Assembly: GCA_016932385.1 (NCBI GenBank)
Contig: JAFGCY010000096.1
Location: 62,001-126,000 of the forward strand
Direction of reading: 5' to 3'
DNA length: 64,000 nt
DNA from: a bacterium
GTDB lineage: Bacteria; 4484-113; JAFGCY01
The notes beneath the pieces are model-generated. The model did no database searches. It was not told the origin of the DNA and was given only the letters and a program-made list of their open reading frames with translations. Shown piece by piece: positions 10,267 through 21,665 of the stretch (position 1 is the first letter of the stretch; the number at the start of each line of letters is the position of its first letter). The position numbers and the translations under genes are program-made.

Positions 10267-10567
10267 CTGGATCGAAGCCTGCAGTCTGGACCAGCTCAAG
10301 GAAGGCCTGCCCTACCCCGTCACGCTGGATGACTACGATATCGTGCTGATCCGGCAAGACGATTCCGTCTACGCGCTGGCGGACAACTGCACGCACCAGG
10401 ATTTTCCGCTCAGCCAGGGGAAAGTCGGCCCGGACCGTATCACTTGCCGGGCCCACGGCGCGCAGTTCTGCCTGAAAACCGGCAAGGCGCTCAAGGCTCC
10501 GGCTTTCGCCGGCGTTAAAACCTTTACCACCAGGATCGACGACGGTATCGTGTTTGTAGATGTATAG
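10259..10567 (+). CDS. Small Rieske-type [2Fe-2S] ferredoxin of the suf operon
   Basis: The 102-residue protein has a full Rieske motif: Cys-Thr-His in DNCTHQDFPLSQG and Cys-Arg-Ala-His in ITCRAHGAQF, spaced as in NirD or biphenyl-dioxygenase ferredoxins. It is cytoplasmic with no signal peptide. The start ATG 10259 sits inside the last codons of sufD (ATGAGTAA overlap), so it is translated with sufCBD. Rieske ferredoxins are commonly found in suf operons and are thought to supply electrons during assembly; that role is inferred here. The gene ends 92 nt before sufS. Confidence 0.93.
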   Translation: MSNWIEACSLDQLKEGLPYPVTLDDYDIVLIRQDDSVYALADNCTHQDFPLSQGKVGPDRITCRAHGAQFCLKTGKALKAPAFAGVKTFTTRIDDGIVFVDV

Positions 10568-10588
10568 GGCCGTCTGTACCGGCAAACC

Positions 10589-10617
10589 TTGTCTAACCAT
10601 CTTTTCCCCGTCATAAT
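10589..10617 (+). promoter_or_regulatory. Predicted sigma-70 promoter of sufSU
   Basis: TTGTCT at 10589-10594 and CATAAT at 10612-10617 are separated by 17 nt, 42 nt before the sufS GTG. The promoter lies between the arms of an 8-bp inverted repeat, GGGCCGTC at 10567-10574 and GACGGCCC at 10623-10630. It would let sufSU be expressed apart from sufCBD. Confidence 0.55.
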
Positions 10618-10659
10618 AAGGGGACGGCCCAATGCGGGCCGAAATACAGGTGGTGTTAA

Positions 10660-11934
10660 GTGTCCGATACCGCAGAGAGTCTGGTAATGAACGAAGACGA
10701 AGTTCCGTGTACCCCGCTTTCCCCGGAGGAAGTCCGCCCCGACTTTCCGCAGCTTAACCGGCGCATCGGTGATTATCCCCTGGCCTACCTTGATAACACG
10801 GCGGCTACGCTCAAGCCCCGCCAGGTAATCGAGGCGATCGATCACTTCTATGCGACCTGCCCAGCCAACGTGCACCGCGGCATCCACACGTTAAGCGAGG
10901 AAGCGACCGACGCCTATGAAAGCTCCAGAAAGCGCATCGCGGCGTTCATCCACGCCCCGCGCGAATCCGAGCTGATCTTCACCCGCAATACGACCGAAGG
11001 GATCAACCTGGTCGCGGACTGCTGGGCACGCCGGCGGCTTAAGCCTGGTGATGAAGTGCTGGTCACGGTGATGGAGCATCACGCCAACCTGATTCCCTGG
11101 CAGATCGTGACCGAAGCGACCGGTGCTACATTGAAGTTTGCCCGACTCCACCCCAGCGGCCAGCTGGACCTGGACGACTGGTACAGCAAGCTGAGCGAGC
11201 GTACGAAGTTCGTCAGCATGCCGCAGGTTAGCAATGTCCTGGGCGTGATCAACCCCGTCAAGACATTGACCGCCGCCGCCAAAGCCGTGGGCGCGACTGT
11301 GCTGGTCGATGCCGCGCAGAGCGTACCGCACATGCCGGTCGACGTCGTCGACATCGGCTGCGACTTCCTGGCGTTCTCTGGCTACAAGCTGCTGGGCCCC
11401 TTTGGCATCGGCGGCTTGTGGGGGCGCTACGAGCTACTCGACGCTATGCCGCCCTACCAGACCGGCGGCAGCATGATCCACACGGTCACGCTGGAGAAGA
11501 CCACCTTCGCCGACCCGCCGCAGCGCTTCGAGGCCGGCACGCCGTCGATCGCCGACGCGGTGGGCTTTGCCGCGGCGATCGACTACCTGACCAACGTCGG
11601 GATGGACCGCCTGCATCAGCGCGAGATCGAACTCAGCAAGTACATGCACGAGCGCCTGGCCGAAATCCCCGGTCTGCGCATCCTGGGCGAGTACTTCGAG
11701 GGCAAGCCCGGCATCGCCAGCTTCGATCTGGCATACGCCCATGCGCACGATGTCGCGCAGTTCCTCAGCGACGAGGGCGTCGCGGTCCGCGCCGGCCATC
11801 ACTGCGCCGAGCCGCTGCACCATGAATTCAACTCCGAGAGCACATCCCGGGCCAGCCTCTACCTCTACAACACCGAGGCGGAAATCGATCAGTTGATTGC
11901 GGGCCTGGGCACCGTAAGGGAGATCTTCGGATAA
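10660..11934 (+). CDS. sufS: Cysteine desulfurase SufS (group II)
   Basis: SufS removes sulfur from cysteine as an enzyme persulfide and passes it to SufU. The 424-residue sequence shows YLDNTAATLKPRQVIEAI at the N-terminus, TRNTTEGINLVADCW, the pyridoxal-phosphate Asp in VLVDAAQSVPHMPVDV, the Schiff-base Lys in FSGYKLLGPFG (usually SGHK; the Tyr is a small oddity) and the catalytic Cys about 382 in VRAGHHCAEPLHHEF. The start is GTG 10660 behind AGGTGGTG. The first 26 residues before RPDFPQLN are an extension. The stop overlaps the sufU start (TAATG). Confidence 0.97.
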   Translation: MSDTAESLVMNEDEVPCTPLSPEEVRPDFPQLNRRIGDYPLAYLDNTAATLKPRQVIEAIDHFYATCPANVHRGIHTLSEEATDAYESSRKRIAAFIHAPRESELIFTRNTTEGINLVADCWARRRLKPGDEVLVTVMEHHANLIPWQIVTEATGATLKFARLHPSGQLDLDDWYSKLSERTKFVSMPQVSNVLGVINPVKTLTAAAKAVGATVLVDAAQSVPHMPVDVVDIGCDFLAFSGYKLLGPFGIGGLWGRYELLDAMPPYQTGGSMIHTVTLEKTTFADPPQRFEAGTPSIADAVGFAAAIDYLTNVGMDRLHQREIELSKYMHERLAEIPGLRILGEYFEGKPGIASFDLAYAHAHDVAQFLSDEGVAVRAGHHCAEPLHHEFNSESTSRASLYLYNTEAEIDQLIAGLGTVREIFG

Positions 11935-12422
11935 TGGACCTGAAAACTCTGTACCGCGAAGTGATCGTCGACCATTATAAGAAGCCGCGCAACTCGACGC
12001 CACTCGATCATCCGGACGTCGAGGCCAAGTGCAAGAATCCGTCCTGCGGAGACCGCGTGACGCTGCAACTGCGCTTTGCCAACGACAACCTGGCCGAGAT
12101 CGGCTTTATCGGTGTCGGCTGCGCGATCAGTCAAGCCAGCACTTCAATGATGACCCAAGCCGTGAAGGGTAAGTCGCGCGAGGAAGTGCGCCAGATCATG
12201 ACCGCGTTCCGCGAGATGGTGGTAGAAGGCGCGGAGCAGCCCGATGCGGAGGCACTTGGAGACTTGGTGACGATGCAGGGTATCGCCAAGTTGCCGGCGC
12301 GCGTGAAATGCGCGATGTGCGGCTGGTCCGCGCTGGAGGCGGCTTTGGACGAGCAAAGCGAGGAAGTGGACATGGACCAGGACACCTCGATGCCTGAAGC
12401 CAAGCGCGGCGGCGGCATGTAA
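11934..12422 (+). CDS. sufU: SufU sulfurtransferase / Fe-S assembly protein
   Basis: This is the zinc-dependent SufU that accepts persulfide sulfur from SufS. The 162 residues contain the three conserved cysteines, Cys38 in KNPSCGD, Cys63 in GVGCAISQAS and Cys126 in RVKCAMCGW, plus Asp40, the fourth zinc ligand in SufU. The region around residues 78-105 is the SufU-type insertion absent from IscU. The last 25 residues are acidic and glycine-rich. No SufE or IscU is nearby. A short CGCCG/CGGCG hairpin without a T-tract follows the stop. Confidence 0.95.
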   Translation: MDLKTLYREVIVDHYKKPRNSTPLDHPDVEAKCKNPSCGDRVTLQLRFANDNLAEIGFIGVGCAISQASTSMMTQAVKGKSREEVRQIMTAFREMVVEGAEQPDAEALGDLVTMQGIAKLPARVKCAMCGWSALEAALDEQSEEVDMDQDTSMPEAKRGGGM

Positions 12423-12445
12423 GCGAACGCCGTCACGGCGCCGGC

Positions 12446-12673
12446 TCAGGCCTCGCCGATCATGCCCTTGCGGTACCAGGCGGCACCGGCGCACAGGATC
12501 ACGACAACCGGCAAGGCCAGCCCGTTGGCCAGTTGCTTGGCGGTCAGCACGTCGTAATGGCCGAACGGCGACCGCCAGTCCACGAATGCCACGGGGAAGC
12601 CTTTGTCGATTCCCAACAAGACATAGGCCAGGTAGATGACCGCCAGAATGATGATGATCATCATGTCTTTCAT
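12446..12673 (-). CDS. Small two-helix membrane protein, unknown function
   Basis: A 75-residue protein with two membrane segments (about 4-21, very Ile-rich, and about 49-66) joined by a soluble loop containing DWRSPFGHYDVLTAKQLANG. I do not recognise a family. It is supported as a gene by its promoter: TGCTAGAAT on the minus strand (TAGAAT at 12680-12685) ends exactly 6 nt before the ATG, with no room for a ribosome-binding site, so it looks leaderless. It is divergent from the dUTPase gene. Confidence 0.7.
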   Translation of the reverse strand: MKDMMIIIILAVIYLAYVLLGIDKGFPVAFVDWRSPFGHYDVLTAKQLANGLALPVVVILCAGAAWYRKGMIGEA

Positions 12674-12679
12674 GGCTTG

Positions 12680-12685
12680 ATTCTA
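12680..12685 (-). promoter_or_regulatory. Extended -10 box, leaderless start
   Basis: Reads TAGAAT on the minus strand, preceded by TGC, and ends 6 nt before ATG 12673. The predicted transcription start coincides with the start codon. Confidence 0.6.
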
Positions 12686-12732
12686 GCAAATCGCGGTGCG
12701 CGCGGCGTGACGGCGGATCTTCCGGAACCGTC

Positions 12733-12738
12733 TAGAAT
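12733..12738 (+). promoter_or_regulatory. -10 box, leaderless start of the dUTPase gene
   Basis: TAGAAT ends 6 nt before ATG 12745. No Shine-Dalgarno is present. It is the mirror arrangement of the divergent gene 60 nt away. Confidence 0.6.
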
Positions 12739-12744
12739 AAGCCG

Positions 12745-13245
12745 ATGCTAAGCCTGTTGACCGACCTCGAATTCCCCGGCGCTCCGGCGCCGGACCTGCA
12801 ACGCCAGCCGGCGGGCTTCGACCTGACCTGCGCGCAAATCGCCCGTTTCACCGGCACCGGCGCGATCGACCTGACGAACTCCCGGCGCGAACTGCCGGCG
12901 CTGTCGCCGCTGGCCTGGCCGCCTGCCTCTGCCGCCGCCGAGTCCGTCTCGCTGGTTCTGGACCCGGCTGGCTATCTGGTTACATATAACGAAGAAATCG
13001 CCGTACCGGTTGATTGCGCCGGCATCGTCCTGCCGCGCAGTTCGCTGATGCGTTGCGGCGCGACGCTGCACAGCGCGTTGTGGGATCCCGGCTACCGCGG
13101 CCGGGGCCAGGGCCTGCTGACCGTCTTCAGCTCGTTGAGGCTGTATCGCGACGCGCGGATCGGCCAGTTCATTCTGCTGCGACTGGAGGCCCAGGCCGAC
13201 AGGACCTACGACGGCCAGTACCAAGGTGAGAACCTCGACCGCTAG
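12745..13245 (+). CDS. dut: dUTPase/dCTP deaminase superfamily nucleotidohydrolase
   Basis: The 166-residue protein matches the archaeal-type dUTP diphosphatase branch. It has the LPRSSLMRCGATLHSALWDPGY stretch in two adjacent motifs (substrate phosphate and uracil binding), GRGQGLLTVF, ARIGQFILLRLEA and the C-terminal YDGQYQGE. Such enzymes hydrolyse dUTP to dUMP and keep uracil out of DNA. A dCTP deaminase role is less likely because the deaminase-type Glu region is not evident. The start is supported by the leaderless -10 box. The stop overlaps that of the convergent CsgG-like gene through a shared CTAG. Confidence 0.82.
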   Translation: MLSLLTDLEFPGAPAPDLQRQPAGFDLTCAQIARFTGTGAIDLTNSRRELPALSPLAWPPASAAAESVSLVLDPAGYLVTYNEEIAVPVDCAGIVLPRSSLMRCGATLHSALWDPGYRGRGQGLLTVFSSLRLYRDARIGQFILLRLEAQADRTYDGQYQGENLDR

Positions 13246-14195
13246 TCCTGGAAGTCGCTATCCACGCCCACCGGCAGCGAATAGCGCAACACGACGGGCC
13301 GGGCCAGGTCGCCTTCGCTGATCAACCCCAGGCCGTCGAGGATCGCGCAAAGGCAGCGGCCCGGCTGGAACTCCACCACTTCCGCGCTGCCGATCCGCTC
13401 ATAGTCATGCCAGACCACCAATCCCTCCGCGTTGGCGATGCCGTTGTCGCGCAGGATCGTCAGCTCGTCCCCCGGTTCCAGCCCGCAGGTTTCGTCCAGG
13501 TCGACCACGAGCGCTTCGCCGTTGACGGCCAGGACTAATCCTTGCAGTGGTAATTGCTCGGTCAGCTGGTAGATCGCCGCGCCCAGGACCTTGTAGGTGG
13601 CATGGCCGATCATCGTCTCGCTGAAGTCCGTCGATGTGAAGTCGATGCTGGCCGCCCAGCCCGAGCTGATGCGGTCCTGGCGCGTGCCTTCGCGGCTCTC
13701 CCGCCCGTCCAGCAGCCACTGCGCCAGTTCCTGGCCGCCCTCGGTCTCGATCAGGCGCAGGCTCAGCGACACATAAGCCACGTTGGATCCCGTGCCCAAC
13801 ATGCGGCTCAGGTCGTTAAGATCGTCGCTGAGATCGACGACCTGGTCCCGGTCGCTGACGGCGAACGCGACAACCTCCCCCACTACCAGGTAGTCGCAAT
13901 GCTCATTGAGCAACGCCAGCTGATCCTCGCTGAGCCCGACCAGTGCGTCGTATTCCACCGCGGCATCCTTCAGCAGCGCTTCCACTTCGGCCACGCCCAG
14001 CGCTTCGCCGACGCCGGATAGCGATATCTCCTGAGCGAACAACCGCGCGATACCCCGGCCGACATTCGGGATCTCCGCCGCGAAAGGCGCGACGCCCACG
14101 ACGGGCCTGGCCGCAAGTGCGGGCAACGAAGTGGATAATAAAAAGGCCGCCAGAAATATGCTGAGGAAAATCGCTCTGTGCTTGGTTGACGTCAA
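13242..14195 (-). CDS. CsgG-like exported protein
   Basis: The 317-residue protein begins at a TTG (14195) behind GGAGGT with a 6-nt spacing and carries a signal peptide (1-28, ending PALAA). The mature part opens RPVVGVAPFAAEIPNVGRGIARLF and contains CDYLVVGEVVAF and YVSLSLRLIET, the pattern of the CsgG / LpoB-type fold. The C-terminal third (about 220-310) looks like a small beta domain (GDELTILRDNGIANAEG). No lipobox Cys is present, unlike true CsgG, so a curli-pore role is doubtful. It may be a periplasmic assembly or envelope-stress protein. Confidence 0.6.
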   Translation of the reverse strand: MTSTKHRAIFLSIFLAAFLLSTSLPALAARPVVGVAPFAAEIPNVGRGIARLFAQEISLSGVGEALGVAEVEALLKDAAVEYDALVGLSEDQLALLNEHCDYLVVGEVVAFAVSDRDQVVDLSDDLNDLSRMLGTGSNVAYVSLSLRLIETEGGQELAQWLLDGRESREGTRQDRISSGWAASIDFTSTDFSETMIGHATYKVLGAAIYQLTEQLPLQGLVLAVNGEALVVDLDETCGLEPGDELTILRDNGIANAEGLVVWHDYERIGSAEVVEFQPGRCLCAILDGLGLISEGDLARPVVLRYSLPVGVDSDFQD

Positions 14196-14214
14196 CGCAT
14201 TACCTCCGTATAAT
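14186..14214 (+). promoter_or_regulatory. Strong sigma-70 promoter of tRNA-Thr
   Basis: TTGACG (14186-14191), a 17-nt spacer and a perfect TATAAT (14209-14214) lie 27 nt before the tRNA. The -35 box is part of the perfect palindrome TTGACGTCAA (14186-14195), which on the other strand contains the TTG start codon of the CsgG-like gene. Confidence 0.9.
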
Positions 14215-14241
14215 CACTGGCCTGGCGATATTATCGCCGAC

Positions 14242-14313
14242 GCCGACGTAGCTCAGCGGCAGAGCAGCTGATTCGTAATTAGCAGGTCGTCGGTTCAAAT
14301 CCGACCGTCGGCT
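14242..14313 (+). tRNA. tRNA-Thr, anticodon CGT
   Basis: A complete cloverleaf: acceptor GCCGACG (14242-14248) with CGTCGGC (14306-14312), D-stem GCTC/GAGC, anticodon stem GCTGA/TTAGC with loop TTCGTAA (anticodon CGT at 14274-14276), and T-stem GTCGG/CCGAC with loop TTCAAAT. Discriminator base T. CCA is not encoded; the gene is followed at once by GTTTTTC, which may serve as terminator. It reads ACG codons. Confidence 0.98.
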
Positions 14314-14327
14314 GTTTTTCTCTGAAG

Positions 14328-14819
14328 CTACGCTTTCCGCTCATCCATCATATCGCCCAGCATGGCATTCTCTTCCTCGCTGAGAATCCGCTCGACATCC
14401 AGGATGATTAACAGGCGGTTTTCCAGCTTACCCACGCCCGAGATGTAGCCGCTGTCGATCGTCGTCGTCATGGCCGGCGCCGCGCTGATCAGGTTGCCAG
14501 ACAGTGTCAGCACTTCGCTAACCTCGTTAACCTGCAAGCCCACCGTCAAATTACTGTATTCCACGATAACCACCTTCATTTCGGAGTCACCGGTGGACCC
14601 GAGATTGAACCTGGTATGCATGCAGATAATCGGGATAATTTGACCGCGTAAATTGATAACACCGAGAATATATTTCGGGGCATTGGGCAGCTGCGTAACT
14701 TCGGGCTTACGGATGATTTCCTTTACGAATTGAATGGGGATTCCGTACTCTTCCTCGCCTAACGCAAACACCACCAGCTGGATCGATTGGTCAGCAGAAC
14801 CAACGTGCTCAATGTCCAT
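14328..14819 (-). CDS. cheW: Chemotaxis coupling protein CheW
   Basis: The 163-residue single-domain protein has the CheW fold pattern: LVVFALGEEEYGIPIQFVKEIIR, the PNAPKYILGVINLRGQIIPII core (the most conserved CheW segment), VGLQVNEVSEVL and LLIILDVERIL at the C-terminus. It couples chemoreceptors to CheA. ATG 14819 has GGAGGA upstream. It stands alone here, without cheA, cheY or receptors, although the window ends in a membrane sensor with a HAMP-like region. The 117 nt upstream are AT-rich and probably hold its promoter. Confidence 0.95.
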   Translation of the reverse strand: MDIEHVGSADQSIQLVVFALGEEEYGIPIQFVKEIIRKPEVTQLPNAPKYILGVINLRGQIIPIICMHTRFNLGSTGDSEMKVVIVEYSNLTVGLQVNEVSEVLTLSGNLISAAPAMTTTIDSGYISGVGKLENRLLIILDVERILSEEENAMLGDMMDERKA

Positions 14820-14936
14820 TGTATCCTCCAGACACTTGCTTGTGGAAACTCGTCGTTATCGACGTTTCGATTCAATTATCACCGAAAATGCCGATTTTTC
14901 ATGGTTAATTATCAAGATTAACCAAAGCTTCACTTC

Positions 14937-16358
<1,422 letters not shown>

Positions 16359-16367
16359 TCAACCGAG

Positions 16368-19058
<2,691 letters not shown>

Positions 19059-19086
19059 TCACTTGGTTGGTTAATTGGCGCCCGTA

Positions 19087-19092
19087 ATTATA
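19087..19092 (-). promoter_or_regulatory. Predicted -10 box of ppdK
   Basis: Perfect TATAAT on the minus strand, about 28 nt before the ppdK start. No -35 match is seen at normal spacing. Confidence 0.45.
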
Positions 19093-19187
19093 TTACTCGC
19101 GCACAGGGGTTGGATTGCCCCTGGCGTCCCGCGCACCACCAAAGCGATACGCGAGACGCCAGTAATGTTAACAGCAGTTTGGGAACT

Positions 19188-20099
19188 TTAGTGTTCCGCT
19201 TCCTCTTCTGCTTCGTCCGCGGGGGTTTCAGCGTCCGCGCCGGGTTCTTCCGTCACTTCTTCCGTGCCGGCCGCCTCATCCTCGACGACGGCTTCCTCGC
19301 CGGCCGTTTCTTCCAACACAGCCTCTTCCCCGCTTTCCAGGGTCGCCACCGCGGCGTTGGCGGCCTCATCCGGCTCGCCGTCTTCCTGCTTCTGATGCAT
19401 ACCCAGGATCAGGTACTCGAACAGCTGTTTGTCTTCCGCGGAGTCCAGACAGAGGATATCCAGCGTCGCGCTGTTGATAATCTCATCCTCGAGCTCGACC
19501 TGCACCGGGAAGGCCTCTTTGGCCTTGATCTTCTCCTTGATCGTTTCCTTGCAGTCCTCATAGGTCAGCGTCGCCAGTGAGCTTTCCGTCAGGTGGTTGA
19601 ACTGGACGTGCTTGTTCTTGATGTCGTCGGCGTTGTCTTCCCACTCTTTTTGCATTTTCTCTTCGGTGATGTCGATTCGGGACTCAACCAGCGCATCCCA
19701 GAGCAGCCGGCTGCGCATGTCGTTGATGAACTCCTTTTCCGAGATCGACTGCTCGGAAAGGAACTGGTCCCACGTCTTGCCCGAGTTGATCTGCTGCTCA
19801 CGCGTCATTTCCATCATTTCATCGAACCTGGTCTCATCGACTTTGACACCGTCCTGCGCGGCAATCTGATGCAGCCGGTCATAGGCGATCAGCTGGCGCA
19901 GTGGTCCGCGCATATACTGGTAAGTAATCACGTCCGCGGCATACACCGGATGCCCGTTCATGTTCATCACCGGCTTGCTGTCCGCCTTGGGGGCGTACTG
20001 GCCGTTGGGTCCATCCTGGGTGCTGGCCGTGGTTACGCAACCCAGCAGCAACCCGACCAGCAACGCGGCGATGACCCACGTGATGTTGACTTTGTTCAT
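19188..20099 (-). CDS. SurA N-domain-like lipoprotein with acidic tail
   Basis: The 303-residue protein has a lipoprotein signal (LLVGLLLGC, lipidated Cys about 21). The central part (about 45-185: VYAADVITYQYMRGPLRQLIAYDRLHQIA, then EKEFINDMRSRLLWDALVESR) resembles the helical N-domain of SurA-type chaperones, with a shortened segment and no recognisable parvulin domain. The last about 75 residues are almost only Glu, Ala, Thr and Pro. ATG 20099 has AAGGAG 8 nt upstream. A periplasmic chaperone role is inferred from the fold pattern only. Confidence 0.6.
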   Translation of the reverse strand: MNKVNITWVIAALLVGLLLGCVTTASTQDGPNGQYAPKADSKPVMNMNGHPVYAADVITYQYMRGPLRQLIAYDRLHQIAAQDGVKVDETRFDEMMEMTREQQINSGKTWDQFLSEQSISEKEFINDMRSRLLWDALVESRIDITEEKMQKEWEDNADDIKNKHVQFNHLTESSLATLTYEDCKETIKEKIKAKEAFPVQVELEDEIINSATLDILCLDSAEDKQLFEYLILGMHQKQEDGEPDEAANAAVATLESGEEAVLEETAGEEAVVEDEAAGTEEVTEEPGADAETPADEAEEEAEH

Positions 20100-20179
20100 T
20101 ATGTGCTCCTTGTAAGCCCTGAATGGCCGTTTATACTACCGGCGGTCCTGCGCTTTGTAAACGATCAAGGCGCTCGTGA

Positions 20180-20185
20180 TAGAAT
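20180..20185 (+). promoter_or_regulatory. Extended -10 box of pepA
   Basis: TAGAAT preceded by TGA (TGn extended -10), about 38 nt before the pepA GTG. Confidence 0.5.
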
Positions 20186-20222
20186 TTGCGTTCTTGTATC
20201 AAGCTTGCCCTGCGAGGTTACC

Positions 20223-21665
20223 GTGCGCATCAGTATCGTTGCTAAACCGGCCAAGACCCTCAAGCCCGAAATTACCTGCTATTTCCTTAATCCAGACGTG
20301 CGCTACGCCGCCAATGTTCCGGCCGCGCTGGCTAACGTCAACTCGGATGCCAATCCACCCGTCATCGTTCCGGCCGCAGACCGGCTGCTGCTCGGTTTTA
20401 ACCTGCCGGTCTACAAATACTACGAAGAGCATGAAGCCCGCCGCGTCGCCGGCGGATCGACCGTGCGCGAACTGCGGCGCATGAACAAGACGGTCGCCAC
20501 CTGGATCCTGGATGGGAAATTCCCGCTCGAGCATTTCACCCAGCTGGTAACCGGCGCGCTGATGGCCGACTACCGTTTTCTCGATTACAAGTCACAGAAG
20601 CCGGCGCAGCTGGCTAAGGAACAGCTGGTGATCGTCGCCGGGGCGAACGCACCGGCATTTAAGCGCGAGCTGGCGCGGCTCCAGGCGATCGACGCCGGCG
20701 TCCGCGTGGCGCGCGACCTCGCTAACACGCCGGCCAACGACCTGGTACCGCTGGACCTGGCCGATTTCGCACGCCGGTTGGCTAAGGAGCACGGCCTGTC
20801 CTTCAAAGCGCTCAGCGCCGCCCAGCTGGAAAAAGGCGGCTACGTGGGCCTGACCCAGGTCGGCAAGGGCAGCGTGCATCCGCCCGTGATGTTCACGCTG
20901 ACTTACCAGCCCAAGGTCAGCAATCGCCAGGCTCAGCCGCTCTGCCTCGTCGGCAAGGGCCTGTGCTTCGACGCCGGCGGCGTGAACCTGAAACCCTGGG
21001 AAGGCATGTGGAACATGAAGGCGGACATGGGCGGCGCCGCCGCCGTCATCGGCGCGATGAAATCCATTGCCCTGCTGAAGCCCCGCGTCGAGGTCACCGC
21101 CGTCATCGGTTCGGCGATCAATGTGCTTGACGGCAAGGCCGTGCTGCCGGGCGATATCTTGCGCTACCGCAACGGGCGCACGGTGGAAATCCAGAATACC
21201 GACGCCGAAGGCCGGCTGGTGCTGGCCGACGCCCTGCTCTACAGCCAGCAGATCCTGAAACAGCGCCGAATCGTCGACTTCGCCACGCTGACCGGTGCCT
21301 GCGCGCGAGCATTGGGGGTGCAGTACATCGGCCTGCTGTCCCGCGCCCAGGGGCTGAAAGCCGATGTCGAGCGTGCGGCTGAAATCAGCGGCGAAAACAC
21401 GTGGGAACTGCCGCTGCATCCGGAGTACCGCCTGCAGCTCAAGAGCTCCATCGCCGACGTGCGCAATATCGGCGGCGCGATTGCCGGGGCGCAAACCGCG
21501 GCTTGGTTCCTGCACGAGTTCATCGAGGAGAAGACCGAATACGTCCACCTGGATATTGCCGGCACCTTCCTGACGGAAAAGGAAGACAAGTACTGGAGCC
21601 AAGCCGGCATGACTGGGTCCGGCGTACGTTTGGCGGTGGCGCTGGCGGAGTTATCGGCCGGCTAG
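20223..21665 (+). CDS. pepA: Leucyl aminopeptidase, M17 family
   Basis: A cytosolic two-zinc aminopeptidase of 480 residues. The C-terminal catalytic domain shows LVGKGLCFDAGGVNLKP, NMKADMGGAAAVIGAM and the signature NTDAEGRLVLADAL, which supply the metal ligands and the catalytic Arg/Lys. The N-terminal about 170 residues are the macro-like domain. I start it at GTG 20223 because GAGGT lies 4 nt upstream; the frame stays open to 19593, but that part lies over the divergent lipoprotein gene. The stop shares CTAG with the convergent zinc-finger gene. Confidence 0.95.
   Translation: MRISIVAKPAKTLKPEITCYFLNPDVRYAANVPAALANVNSDANPPVIVPAADRLLLGFNLPVYKYYEEHEARRVAGGSTVRELRRMNKTVATWILDGKFPLEHFTQLVTGALMADYRFLDYKSQKPAQLAKEQLVIVAGANAPAFKRELARLQAIDAGVRVARDLANTPANDLVPLDLADFARRLAKEHGLSFKALSAAQLEKGGYVGLTQVGKGSVHPPVMFTLTYQPKVSNRQAQPLCLVGKGLCFDAGGVNLKPWEGMWNMKADMGGAAAVIGAMKSIALLKPRVEVTAVIGSAINVLDGKAVLPGDILRYRNGRTVEIQNTDAEGRLVLADALLYSQQILKQRRIVDFATLTGACARALGVQYIGLLSRAQGLKADVERAAEISGENTWELPLHPEYRLQLKSSIADVRNIGGAIAGAQTAAWFLHEFIEEKTEYVHLDIAGTFLTEKEDKYWSQAGMTGSGVRLAVALAELSAG

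Noticed and set aside
14870-14920. Sigma-28 (FliA) promoter for cheW
   Set aside because: GGTGATAA resembles the GCCGATAA box at 6 of 8 positions, but no TAAA lies 15 nt upstream.
19593-20222. N-terminal extension of pepA
   Set aside because: The segment is antisense to the SurA-like lipoprotein, and pepA homologs begin near GTG 20223, which has a ribosome site.
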